Shown here: piece after piece, positions 30,577 to 40,209 of the stretch
Numbering within the stretch: the stretch's first letter is position 1
Layout of the letters: every line of letters starts with the position of its first letter
Origin: Microbacterium sp. CGR2
Lineage (GTDB): Bacteria > Actinomycetota > Actinomycetes > Actinomycetales > Microbacteriaceae
Assembly: GCF_003626735.1 (NCBI RefSeq)
Contig: NZ_RBHX01000001.1
Span: 1,550,001-1,614,000, forward strand
Reading direction: 5' to 3'
DNA length: 64,000 bases
Program-made: the position numbers and the translations under genes
The notes under the pieces: model-generated
Database searches by the model: none
Told to the model about the DNA's origin: nothing
The model's input: only the letters and a program-made list of their open reading frames with translations

Positions 30577-32139
30577 GTGGTCGACGAAGCATCCGCCCGC
30601 AGCGCTCCCCCCACGGCTCTGGAGCTTCGCCGAGTTGTGAAGTCCTTCGGCCCGGTCGTCGCGCTCCGCTCCGGCAGCCTCGCGCTCCGGTCCGGCTCGA
30701 TCCACGCACTCATCGGAGAGAACGGCGCGGGCAAATCGACTCTGGTGAAGATCATGGCCGGGCTCTACCGCCGCGATTCGGGCGACTTCCAGCTGCACGG
30801 CGAGGATGTCGACTTCACCAGCACGGCTCAGTCGAAGGCCGCAGGCATCGCGGTGATCTACCAGGAGCCGACGCTCTTCCCCGACCTCTCCGTCACCGAG
30901 AACATCTTCATGGGTCGGCAGCCGACCGGCGCGTTCGGCCGGATCGATCGCAAGGCGATGCGCGCGGAGGTCGATCAGATCTTCCGTCGCCTGGGCGTCA
31001 CTCTCGATCCCGATCGGATCACCGAGGGCCTGTCGATCGCGGACCAGCAGATCATCGAGATCGCGAAGGCGATCTCGCTCGACGCGAGCGTGCTGATCAT
31101 GGACGAGCCGACGGCCGCGCTCAGCGGCGTCGAGGTCGAGCGACTGTTCGCCGTGGCACGGAGCCTCCGCGACGAGGGTCGTGCGATCCTCTTCATCTCG
31201 CACCGCTTCGACGAGGTGTTCGCGTTGTGCGACACCGTCACCGTGATGCGCGACGGGACCTATATCGCGACCACGCCGGTCGCTGAGACCACCGTCGACG
31301 ACCTCGTCCGCCAGATGGTCGGTCGCGACGTCACAGAGCTGTTCCCGAAGCAGGAGGCGGAAGTCGGCGGGGCACTGCTCGAGGTTCAGGGGCTCACCAC
31401 TCCGGGTGTGTTCCACGACATCTCGTTCACGGTCCGGGCGGGCGAGATCGTGGCGCTCGCCGGCCTGGTGGGGGCAGGCCGCAGCGAGGTCGCGCGCGCC
31501 GTCTTCGGCGTCGACGACTATCGGGAGGGTGAAGTGCGGATGCTCGGTGCAGGCGTTCCGCGCCGCAACCCCACCGCCGCCATGCGGAGCGGCCTCGCAC
31601 TGGTGCCGGAAGACCGTCGCAAGCAGGGACTCGTCATCGACGCCGCCGTCGGCGGCAACATCACTCTGGCGATCCGTCGAAACCTGGCGAAGTGGGGCCT
31701 GATCACGCAGGGGATGGAGAATCGTGCGGCCAAGGAATGGGCCTCCCGACTGGAAGTGAAGACCCACGCACTCGACACCGTGGCGTCCACCCTGTCCGGA
31801 GGCAACCAGCAGAAGGTGGTGCTGGCAAAATGGCTGGCCACTGCACCGCGCGTGCTGATCATCGACGAGCCGACTCGAGGGATCGACGTGGGCACGAAAT
31901 CCGAGGTGCACCGTCTGCTCTCGCAACTGGCGGGGGAGGGGCTCGGCATCCTGATGATCTCATCCGAGCTGCCCGAGGTCCTCGGCATGGCCGATCGTGT
32001 GCTCGTCATGCGCGAAGGCCGGATCACCGCCGAGATCGCACGTGAGCAGGCGACCAGCGAAAACGTGATGTACGCCGCCACCCATGCGTCAGAGTCCCAC
32101 CCGGACGACGTTCTCAGCGACCAGAGGGACTCCCAGTGA
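30577..32139 (+). CDS. rhaT: Rhamnose ABC transporter ATP-binding protein
   Basis: A 520-residue sugar ABC ATPase with two nucleotide-binding domains in tandem, as in RbsA/RhaT. The first has GENGAGKST, a degenerate signature (EGLSIADQQIIEIAKA) and VLIMDEPTAALS. The second has GLVGAGRSE, TLSGGNQQKVVLAKWLA and VLIIDEPTRGIDVG. GTG 30577 follows GGAGAGGA; an in-frame ATG at 30517 lies inside the operator. Assignment to rhamnose rests on the neighbouring rha genes. It overlaps the first permease by four bases. Confidence 0.92.
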   Translation: MVDEASARSAPPTALELRRVVKSFGPVVALRSGSLALRSGSIHALIGENGAGKSTLVKIMAGLYRRDSGDFQLHGEDVDFTSTAQSKAAGIAVIYQEPTLFPDLSVTENIFMGRQPTGAFGRIDRKAMRAEVDQIFRRLGVTLDPDRITEGLSIADQQIIEIAKAISLDASVLIMDEPTAALSGVEVERLFAVARSLRDEGRAILFISHRFDEVFALCDTVTVMRDGTYIATTPVAETTVDDLVRQMVGRDVTELFPKQEAEVGGALLEVQGLTTPGVFHDISFTVRAGEIVALAGLVGAGRSEVARAVFGVDDYREGEVRMLGAGVPRRNPTAAMRSGLALVPEDRRKQGLVIDAAVGGNITLAIRRNLAKWGLITQGMENRAAKEWASRLEVKTHALDTVASTLSGGNQQKVVLAKWLATAPRVLIIDEPTRGIDVGTKSEVHRLLSQLAGEGLGILMISSELPEVLGMADRVLVMREGRITAEIAREQATSENVMYAATHASESHPDDVLSDQRDSQ

Positions 32140-33161
32140 CCATCGCACCTGTCGTGATCGCTCCGGCGATCGCCAAGAAGCCGGGCGGGATCGGCCGAGC
32201 ACGTGAACTGGGCATCTTCGCCGCGCTCCTGCTCGTCGTCATCGCTGCCACGGTGAAGAACCCGAACTTCCTGTTCAGCCCCGACGGCTGGCGTGACCTG
32301 CTGCTGACACCGTCGATCCTGGTGCTCGTCGCCGTCGGTCAGGCCATCGTCATCATCACGCGCAACGTCGACCTCTCGGTCGGCTCCATCATGGGGCTCA
32401 CTGCATTCCTCACCGGACGACTGTTCATCGACATCCCCGGCATCCCGATCTGGATCGTGGTGATCGCGTCCGTCGTCTTCGGCGCTCTGCTGGGCCTGAT
32501 CAACGGCGCTCTGGTGGCGTTCGCCAAGGTGCCCGCGATGGTCATCACGCTGGGCACCCTGTACGCCTATCGAGGTATCAACGTGCTCTGGACGGGCAGC
32601 GATCAGATCCATCCGTCAGATCTGCCCAAGGAGTTCCTGGGGTTGGGAACGCAGCAGATCCTGACCATCCCGGTGCTCTCGATCGTCGCGCTCATCGTGC
32701 TCGCGCTCGCCGCCTGGTACATGCGCAACACACGCGGTGGTCGCGAGTACTACGCGATCGGCTCCGACCCGGCCGCAGCCGAGCTCTACGGGCTCCAGGT
32801 CACACGGCGCGTCCTCAGTGCGTTCGTCCTCTCCGGAGCTCTCGCGGGTCTGGCCGGGGTCTTCTACGTGACGAGGTACGGATCGGTGAGCTCTCAGGTG
32901 GGTTCCGGCTGGGAGCTGGATGCCGTCGGCGCCGCAGTCATCGGCGGTATCGCGATCACCGGTGGGGTGGGCTCGGTATGGGGCGCGGCGATCGGCGCGA
33001 TGCTGCTGATGACCATCAACAGGGCGCTGCCGATCCTCGGCATCCCGGACTTCTGGCAGCGCGCCGTGGTGGGGGTGCTCATCATCGGGGCCATCGTGCT
33101 CGACCGGGTTCTCGCAGTGAGACAGAAACGGCAGCTGATCGAGGCGAGGGACGAATCATGA
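32136..33161 (+). CDS. rhaP: Rhamnose ABC transporter permease (first)
   Basis: A 341-residue inner-membrane permease of the BPD_transp_2/RbsC type, about 8-10 helices. NVDLSVGSIMGLTAFLTG and AVGAAVIGGIAITGGVGSVWGAAIGAMLL are family landmarks (the latter with D in ELDAVGAAVIGG). Its GTG start overlaps the ATPase stop and its stop overlaps the next permease by four bases. Confidence 0.9.
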   Translation: MTIAPVVIAPAIAKKPGGIGRARELGIFAALLLVVIAATVKNPNFLFSPDGWRDLLLTPSILVLVAVGQAIVIITRNVDLSVGSIMGLTAFLTGRLFIDIPGIPIWIVVIASVVFGALLGLINGALVAFAKVPAMVITLGTLYAYRGINVLWTGSDQIHPSDLPKEFLGLGTQQILTIPVLSIVALIVLALAAWYMRNTRGGREYYAIGSDPAAAELYGLQVTRRVLSAFVLSGALAGLAGVFYVTRYGSVSSQVGSGWELDAVGAAVIGGIAITGGVGSVWGAAIGAMLLMTINRALPILGIPDFWQRAVVGVLIIGAIVLDRVLAVRQKRQLIEARDES

Positions 33162-34201
33162 CCACGACAGCATCGACGCGGGTGATCCGCGACTACGACC
33201 GCTCGCTATGGCGTCGGATCATCGTCAACCGCGAGTTCGCGATCATCGCGCTGCTCGTGCTGGTGGTGATCGTGGCCACCGTGTCGATCCGCGGCTTCGC
33301 GCAGCCCATCACGGTCAACTACCTGCTGCTGGACGTCGCGCCGATCCTGCTGATCGCTCTGCCGATGACGCTCGTCATGATCACCGGGGAGATCGATCTG
33401 TCGGTCGGATCGATGGTGGGTCTCGCCAGCGTCGTCACCGGTGTCCTCACAGAAGCCGGCGCGCCCTTCGAAGTCGCCGCGCTCGCCGCGCTCACCGTGG
33501 GCGTCGTCGGCGGGGCCTTCAACGGCTTCCTCGTGACGGTCGTCGGACTCCCCTCGCTCGCCGTGACCATCGGAACCCTGGCGCTGTTCCGCGGGCTGGC
33601 CGTGGGCCTTCTCGGCACGACCGCCGTGACGGACTTCCCCGAGACGTGGACGGCGCTGGCGAAGGCGAAGATCGCCGGGACGACGATTCCCTATATCGTG
33701 ATCCCGTTCCTGATCCTGCTCGCTGTCTTCGCCGTGGTGCTGCACTTCACCCCGTTCGGGCGGGGGATCTACGCGATCGGCCTCTCGAAGGATGCCGCGC
33801 GCTTCTCCGGAGTCGATGTCGAGCGGACGAAGTTCATCCTGTTCGTGCTTTCCGGCGTCGTCGCCGCGTTCGCCGGCATCTTCTACACGCTCCGCTTCGG
33901 GAGCGCCCGCGGTGACAACGCGACAGGGCTCGAGCTGCAGGTCATCGCGGCGGTCGTGCTCGGCGGGGTCTCCGTGTTCGGCGGTCGCGGACACCTCCAC
34001 GGCGTCGTCGCGGCCGTCCTTCTGATCGGCGTGCTCGGAAGCGGGCTGCGTCTGGCCGGAGTGACGTCCGACGTCATCAACATCATCACCGGTGGCCTGC
34101 TGATCTTCTCGGTCGTCGCAGCCAGCGTCCTCGCGTGGGCGCAGCGTCTGCGCTCCAAAGCCGGGCCACCGTTCCGCGTCGCAGCCTCTCCCGCACCATG
34201 A
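33158..34201 (+). CDS. rhaQ: Rhamnose ABC transporter permease (second)
   Basis: A 347-residue RbsC-type permease with EIDLSVGSMVGLASVVTGVL and LQVIAAVVLGGVSVFGGRGHLHGVVAAVLL. ATG 33158 (MTTTASTRVIRDYD) overlaps the first permease by four bases. Two different permeases with one ATPase is the arrangement of the rhizobial RhaSTPQ importer, so the pair probably forms a heterodimer. Confidence 0.9.
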   Translation: MTTTASTRVIRDYDRSLWRRIIVNREFAIIALLVLVVIVATVSIRGFAQPITVNYLLLDVAPILLIALPMTLVMITGEIDLSVGSMVGLASVVTGVLTEAGAPFEVAALAALTVGVVGGAFNGFLVTVVGLPSLAVTIGTLALFRGLAVGLLGTTAVTDFPETWTALAKAKIAGTTIPYIVIPFLILLAVFAVVLHFTPFGRGIYAIGLSKDAARFSGVDVERTKFILFVLSGVVAAFAGIFYTLRFGSARGDNATGLELQVIAAVVLGGVSVFGGRGHLHGVVAAVLLIGVLGSGLRLAGVTSDVINIITGGLLIFSVVAASVLAWAQRLRSKAGPPFRVAASPAP

Positions 34202-34256
34202 GGCAGCCTCTCGCCGTCGGCGTCCGCCTGCGGTGATCACCACGAAAGGAAGAACA

Positions 34257-35306
34257 ATGACGTTTGCACGAAAGAGAGTGGCGGGGTTCGCCGCCGTGGC
34301 GGTCGCCGCAGCGCTCGTGCTGACCGGCTGCGCCGACACCGGCAGCGGATCAGGCGACGCGGGCTCCGGCTCGGGGGACGGCGGCGGGTCGGACAACCTG
34401 TCGATCACGTTCCTGCCCAAGAACCTGGGCAACCCGTACTTCGACACCTCGAGCGAGGGCGGCAAGACCGCCGTTGACGAGTTCGGCGGCACGTTCGCCG
34501 AAGTCGGTCCCGCGGAGGCCACACCCGACGCGCAGGTGAGCTACATCAACACCGCCACACAGCAGGCCGTCGGAGCACTCGTGGTCTCGGCCAACGACCC
34601 GAAGGCCATCTGTGACGCGCTCAATGAAGCACGGGACGCCGGAGTGAAGGTCGTCACCTTCGATTCCGACACCAACCCCGAGTGCCGCGACGTGTTCATC
34701 AACCAGGCGGACTCCGAAGGCATCGCGAAGGTGCAGGTCGACCAGGTCGCCGAACAGATCGGCGGGGCGGGCGAGATCGCGGTCCTCTCCGCGTCGGCGA
34801 ACGCCACGAACCAGAACGCGTGGATCGAGCTGATGAAGGAGTACGTCGCGAGCGAGTACCCCGACATCACGATCGTCGAGACGGTCTACGGTGACGACGA
34901 CGACCAGACCTCGTTCGACAAGACCGCGGCCCTGCTGCAGAGCCACCCGGAGTTGAAGGGCATCATCTCGCCCACCACCGTCGGAATCGCCGCGGCAGCG
35001 CGCTACCTGTCGACGTCGGATTACAAGGGTCAGGTCGCACTGACCGGGCTCGGTACACCGAACCAGATGCGCGAGTACGTGGAGGACGGCACCGTCACCT
35101 CGTTCGCACTGTGGAACCCGGCCGACCTCGGTTACCTCAGCGCCTTCGCGGCGAAGGCGCTCGTCGAGGGCGAGATCACCGGTGAGGAGGGCGACACGTT
35201 CGAAGCCGGTGAGCTCGGTGAGTACACCGTCGGTGCTGATGGGGTCGTCCTGCTCGGTGACCCGTTCGTGTTCGACGCGGACAACATCGGCGAATTCGAC
35301 TTCTGA
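34257..35306 (+). CDS. rhaS: Rhamnose ABC transporter substrate-binding lipoprotein
   Basis: A 349-residue sugar-binding protein of the periplasmic_binding_4 class. The lipoprotein signal is FAAVAVAAALVLTGC with Cys at about residue 23, then a Gly/Ser/Asp linker (GSGSGDAGSGSGDGGGS) that tethers the domain NLSITFLPKNLGNPYFDTSSEGGK. GVKVVTFDSDTNPECRDVFINQAD matches RhaS proteins. ATG 34257 follows AAAGGAAGAAC. It ends the transport operon, before a strong terminator. Confidence 0.92.
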   Translation: MTFARKRVAGFAAVAVAAALVLTGCADTGSGSGDAGSGSGDGGGSDNLSITFLPKNLGNPYFDTSSEGGKTAVDEFGGTFAEVGPAEATPDAQVSYINTATQQAVGALVVSANDPKAICDALNEARDAGVKVVTFDSDTNPECRDVFINQADSEGIAKVQVDQVAEQIGGAGEIAVLSASANATNQNAWIELMKEYVASEYPDITIVETVYGDDDDQTSFDKTAALLQSHPELKGIISPTTVGIAAAARYLSTSDYKGQVALTGLGTPNQMREYVEDGTVTSFALWNPADLGYLSAFAAKALVEGEITGEEGDTFEAGELGEYTVGADGVVLLGDPFVFDADNIGEFDF

Positions 35307-35326
35307 GTCGCCGCATCACCCTGAGT

Positions 35327-35353
35327 GCCCCCGCCGCTGTCAGCGGCGGGGGC
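35327..35353. terminator. Bidirectional terminator between rhaS and rhaB
   Basis: GCCCCCGCCGCTG and CAGCGGCGGGGGC are perfect complements separated by one base, in the 55-bp gap between two convergent operons. Confidence 0.85.
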
Positions 35354-35361
35354 TCTCGACG

Positions 35362-36771
35362 TCAGCCGTGCGGGTCGTACCGCTCCGGCTCATGGGTCGC
35401 GGCGACAAGATCCCGCAGACCCTCGAGCCTGCCCGGCGCAGCATCCCGGGCGCGGGCTTGCACGAGGACGTTCCCCAGGGCTGTGGCCTCCACCGGGCCG
35501 GCCAGCACCGGGAGCCCGGTGCGGTCGGCCGTGGCCTGACAGAGCAGACGGTTGAGGGAACCGCCGCCGACGAGATGGATCACGTCGAGTTCGCGGCCCG
35601 AGAGAGTGGATGCCGTGTCGATCGCCTCTGCGAAGGCGGCGGCGATGCTCTCCACGATCGTGCGGGTGAACGCGGCGCGGGTGGTCGGCACCGGTGCCCC
35701 CTGCGCGGCGAGAAGTCCCGCGATGCGAGAGGGCATGTCGCCGGGCGCGCTCAGCGACGGATCGTTCGCGTCGAACAGCGGGACCTCATCGGCGACCGCG
35801 GTTGCCGCAGCCAGCAGCTGGGGAAGATCGACGCTCGCTTCGTCCTCCGCCTCCCACGCGCGCACGGATTCGCTCAGCAGCCAGAGCCCGGTGACGTTGT
35901 GCAGGAACCGGTAGCGACCGTCGACGCCGAGCTCGTGAGTGAAGTTGGCGTCGCGCGCGGCATCCGTCAGCACCGGCTCCGTCAGTTCCACCCCCACGAG
36001 GCCCCAGGTGCCGCAGGAGATGTACGCGGCCGACGGGGAGGTCATCGGCACCGCGACGATCGCCGACGCGGTGTCGTGCGAGCCGACCGCGATCACCGGC
36101 AACGTCTTGCCGAGGGTCGCGGCGTGCTCGGGCCGCAGGTCGCCGATGATCGTCCCCGGGTCCACCAGGCGCGGGAGGAGCGAGACCGGGATCCCGAGGC
36201 GCTCGGCGAGGGCGACATCCCACTCGCCGGATTCGACGCCGAGCAGCCCGGTGGTCGACGCGTTCGTGCGCTCGGCGACACGTTCCCCGGTGAGCAGGAA
36301 CGCCAGCAGGTCCGGGATGAGGAAGGCCGTGTCGGCCTCGTCGAGCCGGCTATCGGCACGGAACTGATACAGCGTGTTGAACGGCAGGAACTGCAGACCG
36401 TTGCGCCCGTAGAGCTCGGCGAACGGCACGATCTCGTGCACCTCCGCGACGCCCTGAGTGGTGCGCTCGTCGCGATAGTGGAACGGCTCCGCGAGCAGCT
36501 CCTCCCCGCGGAGCAGACCATAGTCGACCGCCCAGGAGTCGATGCCGATGCTCTCGATCGAGGGCTCGCGCCTCAGTGCTTCGGCGAGGCCGTCGACGAC
36601 GTGACGGTACAGCGCCGCGAAGTCCCAGTGCAACCCGTCCGCACGCTGCACGGGACCGTTGGGGAACCGCGAGACGAGCTCGAGTTCGAGCGTGCCGTCA
36701 CCGACGCGACCGATCATCACCCGCCCGCTGGTGGCACCCAGGTCGACGGCGGCGACCGCGGTCGCACTCAT
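35362..36771 (-). CDS. rhaB: Rhamnulokinase (FGGY family)
   Basis: Phosphorylates L-rhamnulose to rhamnulose-1-phosphate. A 469-residue FGGY kinase: the N-terminal phosphate-1 motif is VDLGATSGRVMIGRV, GIDSWAVDYGLL follows, TCGTWGLVGVEL and HLVGGGSLNRLLCQATADRTGLPV belong to the C-terminal nucleotide site. ATG 36771 overlaps the stop of the aldolase-dehydrogenase gene (ATGA). It is the last gene of the catabolic operon. Confidence 0.94.
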   Translation of the reverse strand: MSATAVAAVDLGATSGRVMIGRVGDGTLELELVSRFPNGPVQRADGLHWDFAALYRHVVDGLAEALRREPSIESIGIDSWAVDYGLLRGEELLAEPFHYRDERTTQGVAEVHEIVPFAELYGRNGLQFLPFNTLYQFRADSRLDEADTAFLIPDLLAFLLTGERVAERTNASTTGLLGVESGEWDVALAERLGIPVSLLPRLVDPGTIIGDLRPEHAATLGKTLPVIAVGSHDTASAIVAVPMTSPSAAYISCGTWGLVGVELTEPVLTDAARDANFTHELGVDGRYRFLHNVTGLWLLSESVRAWEAEDEASVDLPQLLAAATAVADEVPLFDANDPSLSAPGDMPSRIAGLLAAQGAPVPTTRAAFTRTIVESIAAAFAEAIDTASTLSGRELDVIHLVGGGSLNRLLCQATADRTGLPVLAGPVEATALGNVLVQARARDAAPGRLEGLRDLVAATHEPERYDPHG

Positions 36772-38804
36772 CGCAGGAAGGCGGCGGCCACGCCCGAGTC
36801 GACCGGGATGTGCAGACCGGTCGTGCGGCTGAGCTCGGGTCCGGTGAGGACGTAGACGGCATCCGCCACGTTCTCCGGGACGACCTCGCGCTTGAGGATC
36901 GTGCGGTTCGCGTAGAACTGGCCGAGATCCTCTTCTGCGACGCCGTACGTCGCCGCCCGGTTGGCGCCCCACCCCGAGGCGAAGATGCCGGAACCGCGCA
37001 CGACGCCGTCGGGGTTGATGCCGTTCACGCGAATGCCGTGCTCGCCGAGCTCGACAGCCAGCAGGCGCACCTGGTGGGCCTGGTCGGCCTTCGTCGCCGA
37101 GTAGGCGATGTTGTTCGGCCCGGCGAAGACGGAGTTCTTCGACGAGATGTAGATGATGTCGCCGCCCAGCTTCTGGTCGATCAACGCACGGGCTGCGGCC
37201 TTCGAGACGAGGAACGAGCCCTTCGCCATCACATCGTGCTGGAGGTCCCAGTCCTTCTCGGTCGTCTCCAGAAGGGACTTCGACAGCGACAGACCGGCGT
37301 TGTTGACGACGAGGTCGACGCCGCCGAACGCGAGCACGGCTTCGTCGAGCGCTGCCTGGACCGCGTCAGCGTCCGCCACGTTCGCAGCCACACCGATCGC
37401 GATGTCGGAGTTCCCGAGTTCTGCCGCTGCGGCCTGTGCCTTTTCGAGGTCGAGGTCGGCGATCACGACGCACGCGCCTTCGGCGGCCAGGCGGGTGGCG
37501 ATGGCCTTGCCGATGCCGGAGGCGGCGCCGGTGACGAACGCGATGCGCCCCTGGTGAGACTTCGGCTTCGGCATCCGCTGAAGTTTCGCCTCCTCCAGTG
37601 CCCAGTACTCGATGCGGAACTTCTCCGCGTCGGAGATCGGGGAGTAGGTCGACAGCGCCTCGGCCCCACGCATCACGTTGATGGCGTTGACGTAGAACTC
37701 GCCGGCGACGCGAGCGGTCTGCTTGTTCGCGCCGTAGGAGAACATGCCCACGCCGGGGATCAGGACGATCAGCGGGTCTGCACCCCGGATGGCCGGCGAC
37801 TCGGCGGTCGCGTGTGCGTCGTAGTACGCCTGGTAGTCGGCTCGGTAGGCGTCGTGCAGCTCGTGCAGCCGGGCGATCTGCTCCTCCACCGACGCGGTCG
37901 CCGGCAGATCGAGGATCAGCGGCTTGACCTTGGTGCGGAGGAAGTGGTCGGGGCAGCTCGTGCCCAACTCGGCGAGATCCGGAGCCTTCTCGGACGCCAG
38001 GAAGTCCAGCACCTCGACGGCGTCGGTGAAGTGCCCCACCATCGGCTTGTCGGTCGAAGCGATGCCGCGGATGGTCGGGGCCAGCGCCGCGGCGCGCGTA
38101 CGGCGCTCAGCGTCAGGAAGCGCCTCGAAGCCCGCGCGGACACCGCCGAACGGCTCGGCCTTGCCGTGCTCGGCGATGTAGGCCGCGGCGGTGTCGATGA
38201 TCCAGAGCGAATTGCTCTCGGCTTCCTCGGACGTGTCGCCCCAGGCAGTGATCCCATGGCCGCCCAGGATGCAGCCGATCGCAGCCGGATGCGCCTCTTT
38301 GATCGCCGCGATGTCGAGACCGAGCTGGAAACCGGGACGCCGCCACGGAACCCACACGACCTTGTCTGCGAAGATCGTCGACGTCAGAGCCTCGCCGTCG
38401 GCCGACGTCGCGATGGCGATGCCCGAGTCCGGGTGCAGGTGATCCACGTGTGCGGCATCGACGAGCCCGTGCATCGCGGTGTCGATCGACGGAGCCGCAC
38501 CGCCCTTGCCGTGCAGGCAGTAGTCGAACGCGGCGACCATCTCGTCTTCGCGTTCGATGCCGGGGTAGACGTCGACGAGGGCGCGCATGCGGTCGAGGCG
38601 CAGCACCGCGAGGCCAGACTCCTTCAGCGTGCCCAGATCTCCGCCGGAGCCCTTGACCCAGAGCAGCTCGACCGGCTGACCCGTCACCGGGTCGGTCTCG
38701 GTGCCCTTGGCAGACGTGTTGCCGCCGGCGTAGTTGGTGTTCTTCGGGTCGGCGCCCAATCGATTGGATCGGGCGATGAGGGCGGCGGGGGTTGAGCTGG
38801 TCAT
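36768..38804 (-). CDS. rhaD: Bifunctional rhamnulose-1-phosphate aldolase / short-chain dehydrogenase
   Basis: A 678-residue fusion. The N-terminal class II aldolase domain (residues 1-400) has GGNTSAKG, HVDHLHPD near 119 and a further metal-ligand region GCILGGHGITAWG; it splits rhamnulose-1-phosphate into dihydroxyacetone phosphate and L-lactaldehyde. From about residue 415 an NAD-dependent SDR follows: FVTGAASGIGKAIATRLAAEG, NNAGLS, and the catalytic YSATK. The SDR is thought to oxidise lactaldehyde to lactate, so the fusion handles its own product. The family is known from Bacillus YuxG and rhizobia. It starts 46 bases after the MFS gene. Confidence 0.94.
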   Translation of the reverse strand: MTSSTPAALIARSNRLGADPKNTNYAGGNTSAKGTETDPVTGQPVELLWVKGSGGDLGTLKESGLAVLRLDRMRALVDVYPGIEREDEMVAAFDYCLHGKGGAAPSIDTAMHGLVDAAHVDHLHPDSGIAIATSADGEALTSTIFADKVVWVPWRRPGFQLGLDIAAIKEAHPAAIGCILGGHGITAWGDTSEEAESNSLWIIDTAAAYIAEHGKAEPFGGVRAGFEALPDAERRTRAAALAPTIRGIASTDKPMVGHFTDAVEVLDFLASEKAPDLAELGTSCPDHFLRTKVKPLILDLPATASVEEQIARLHELHDAYRADYQAYYDAHATAESPAIRGADPLIVLIPGVGMFSYGANKQTARVAGEFYVNAINVMRGAEALSTYSPISDAEKFRIEYWALEEAKLQRMPKPKSHQGRIAFVTGAASGIGKAIATRLAAEGACVVIADLDLEKAQAAAAELGNSDIAIGVAANVADADAVQAALDEAVLAFGGVDLVVNNAGLSLSKSLLETTEKDWDLQHDVMAKGSFLVSKAAARALIDQKLGGDIIYISSKNSVFAGPNNIAYSATKADQAHQVRLLAVELGEHGIRVNGINPDGVVRGSGIFASGWGANRAATYGVAEEDLGQFYANRTILKREVVPENVADAVYVLTGPELSRTTGLHIPVDSGVAAAFLR

Positions 38805-38850
38805 GAGGTGTCCTTCGTGCGAGGCGGCAATGAGGGAGGCGGTGGGAGCG

Positions 38851-40161
38851 TCAGACGCGGGCGTCTTCGGCGGGGATCGGGGAACCGTAACGCTCGTGCT
38901 CGATCTCGTCGAGTGTCTTGCCTTCGGTGTTCGGCGCCCAGATGGTGCCGATCAGAAGTGCAGCGACGAGCAGCCCGATGATGAGGAGCCCGAGCTGGCC
39001 GAGTCCGATCGACTCGAGCAGGATCGGGAAGACGAGACTCAGCAGGCCGACCATGACCCGCGCGAGCATGAACAGCATGCCCTGGGCGCTGGCGCGGTAC
39101 TTCGTCGCGAACAGCTCCGCCGTCCACAGCCCGTAGAACGCCTGCGCTCCGACGCCGGCCGAGAGGCCCCACGCGACGGCGAAGAACAGCAGTGAGAAGA
39201 GTCCGGGAGGGGCGAAGATGAGGACGACCCAGGCGATGACACCGAGCAGCGCGCCGCCGAAGTACAGCCAGCGCCGGCTCACGCGGTCGCCGTAGCGCAT
39301 GAATCCGAAGTAGGTCGCTGCGGCCGTGAGGGTCCAGACGAGAACCTGCAGCAGGTTCTGCTGCGTCGGGTCCTCCAGGCCGGCTGCTTCGTACACGCGC
39401 GGCTGGAAGATGCCCGCCTGGCCGGCGACCGTGTTCCAGAGGCCGTATACGCCCAGGAGGAACAGCAGAGCGCCGAGGTTTCGACGATCGGACAGCAGAC
39501 CGCGCATGCCGGAGAACAGTGAGACCTTGTCGCCGTTCGCCACCTCGGAGGCCCGCTGGTCCTTCCAGCGCTTCGATTCCGGAAGGCCGCGTCGCACCCA
39601 CCAGGTGACCGCGGCGATGACGAAGAGGTGGAAGAAGATGATGCGGGCGCCGACGATGCCGAGCGGGCCGAGCACGACGGCGAGGAGGAAGCCGATCGCA
39701 GGGCCGATCGACCACGCCAGCTGGGCGGTTCCGACGTGAGCGGCACGGTGCTCGCTGGGTGCCTCTTCGGCGATGTAGGTCCAGGATGCCGGAACGCCGG
39801 CGCCGACCGCGATGCCCATGAGGACGACACCGATCAGCAGCACCGCGAAGTTCGGCGCGAACGTCACCGCCAGAGCGCCGACCATGAACACGATCAGGTC
39901 GTAGGTGTAGATGAACTTGCGTCCCAGCCGGTCACAGAGCGGACCGCCGATCGCTGCACCGATCGCCGCACCGAAGGCGTTGGCGCTCAATGCCGCGACG
40001 AGGCCGACGGCGGCGTTGTCGAACCCGAACTCGTTCTGCCACAGCGTCAGGCTGGTGGCGAGCGCGATGATCGCTCCCGCTTCGATGTAGTTCGACATGG
40101 CCACGGCGATGGTGGCCTTCCATGCCGTCAGAGGACGACGGGTCTTGGTGTTGCTGCTCAT
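38851..40161 (-). CDS. MFS sugar porter in the rhamnose operon
   Basis: A 436-residue major facilitator with 12 helices. The loop motif GGPLCDRLGRKFIYTYD is between helices 2 and 3, RGLPESKRWKDQ follows helix 6, and the equivalent repeat YGDRVSRRW is in the second half. The end FPIL...GTIWAPNTEGKTLDEIEHERYG is the sugar porter tail (TEGKTLDEIE). Its position between isomerase and aldolase suggests rhamnose or rhamnoside import, in parallel to the ABC system; that substrate is inference. Confidence 0.88.
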   Translation of the reverse strand: MSSNTKTRRPLTAWKATIAVAMSNYIEAGAIIALATSLTLWQNEFGFDNAAVGLVAALSANAFGAAIGAAIGGPLCDRLGRKFIYTYDLIVFMVGALAVTFAPNFAVLLIGVVLMGIAVGAGVPASWTYIAEEAPSEHRAAHVGTAQLAWSIGPAIGFLLAVVLGPLGIVGARIIFFHLFVIAAVTWWVRRGLPESKRWKDQRASEVANGDKVSLFSGMRGLLSDRRNLGALLFLLGVYGLWNTVAGQAGIFQPRVYEAAGLEDPTQQNLLQVLVWTLTAAATYFGFMRYGDRVSRRWLYFGGALLGVIAWVVLIFAPPGLFSLLFFAVAWGLSAGVGAQAFYGLWTAELFATKYRASAQGMLFMLARVMVGLLSLVFPILLESIGLGQLGLLIIGLLVAALLIGTIWAPNTEGKTLDEIEHERYGSPIPAEDARV

Positions 40162-40209
40162 GGTTCTCCGTGAATGTGTGTTCTGTCGAGTGCAGGTGGG
40201 ATGGGGGTT

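Noticed and set aside
36576..38795. 739-codon open frame antisense to the rhaD fusion
   Set aside because: Shadow of a clear bifunctional enzyme gene, with no ribosome site or recognisable domain.
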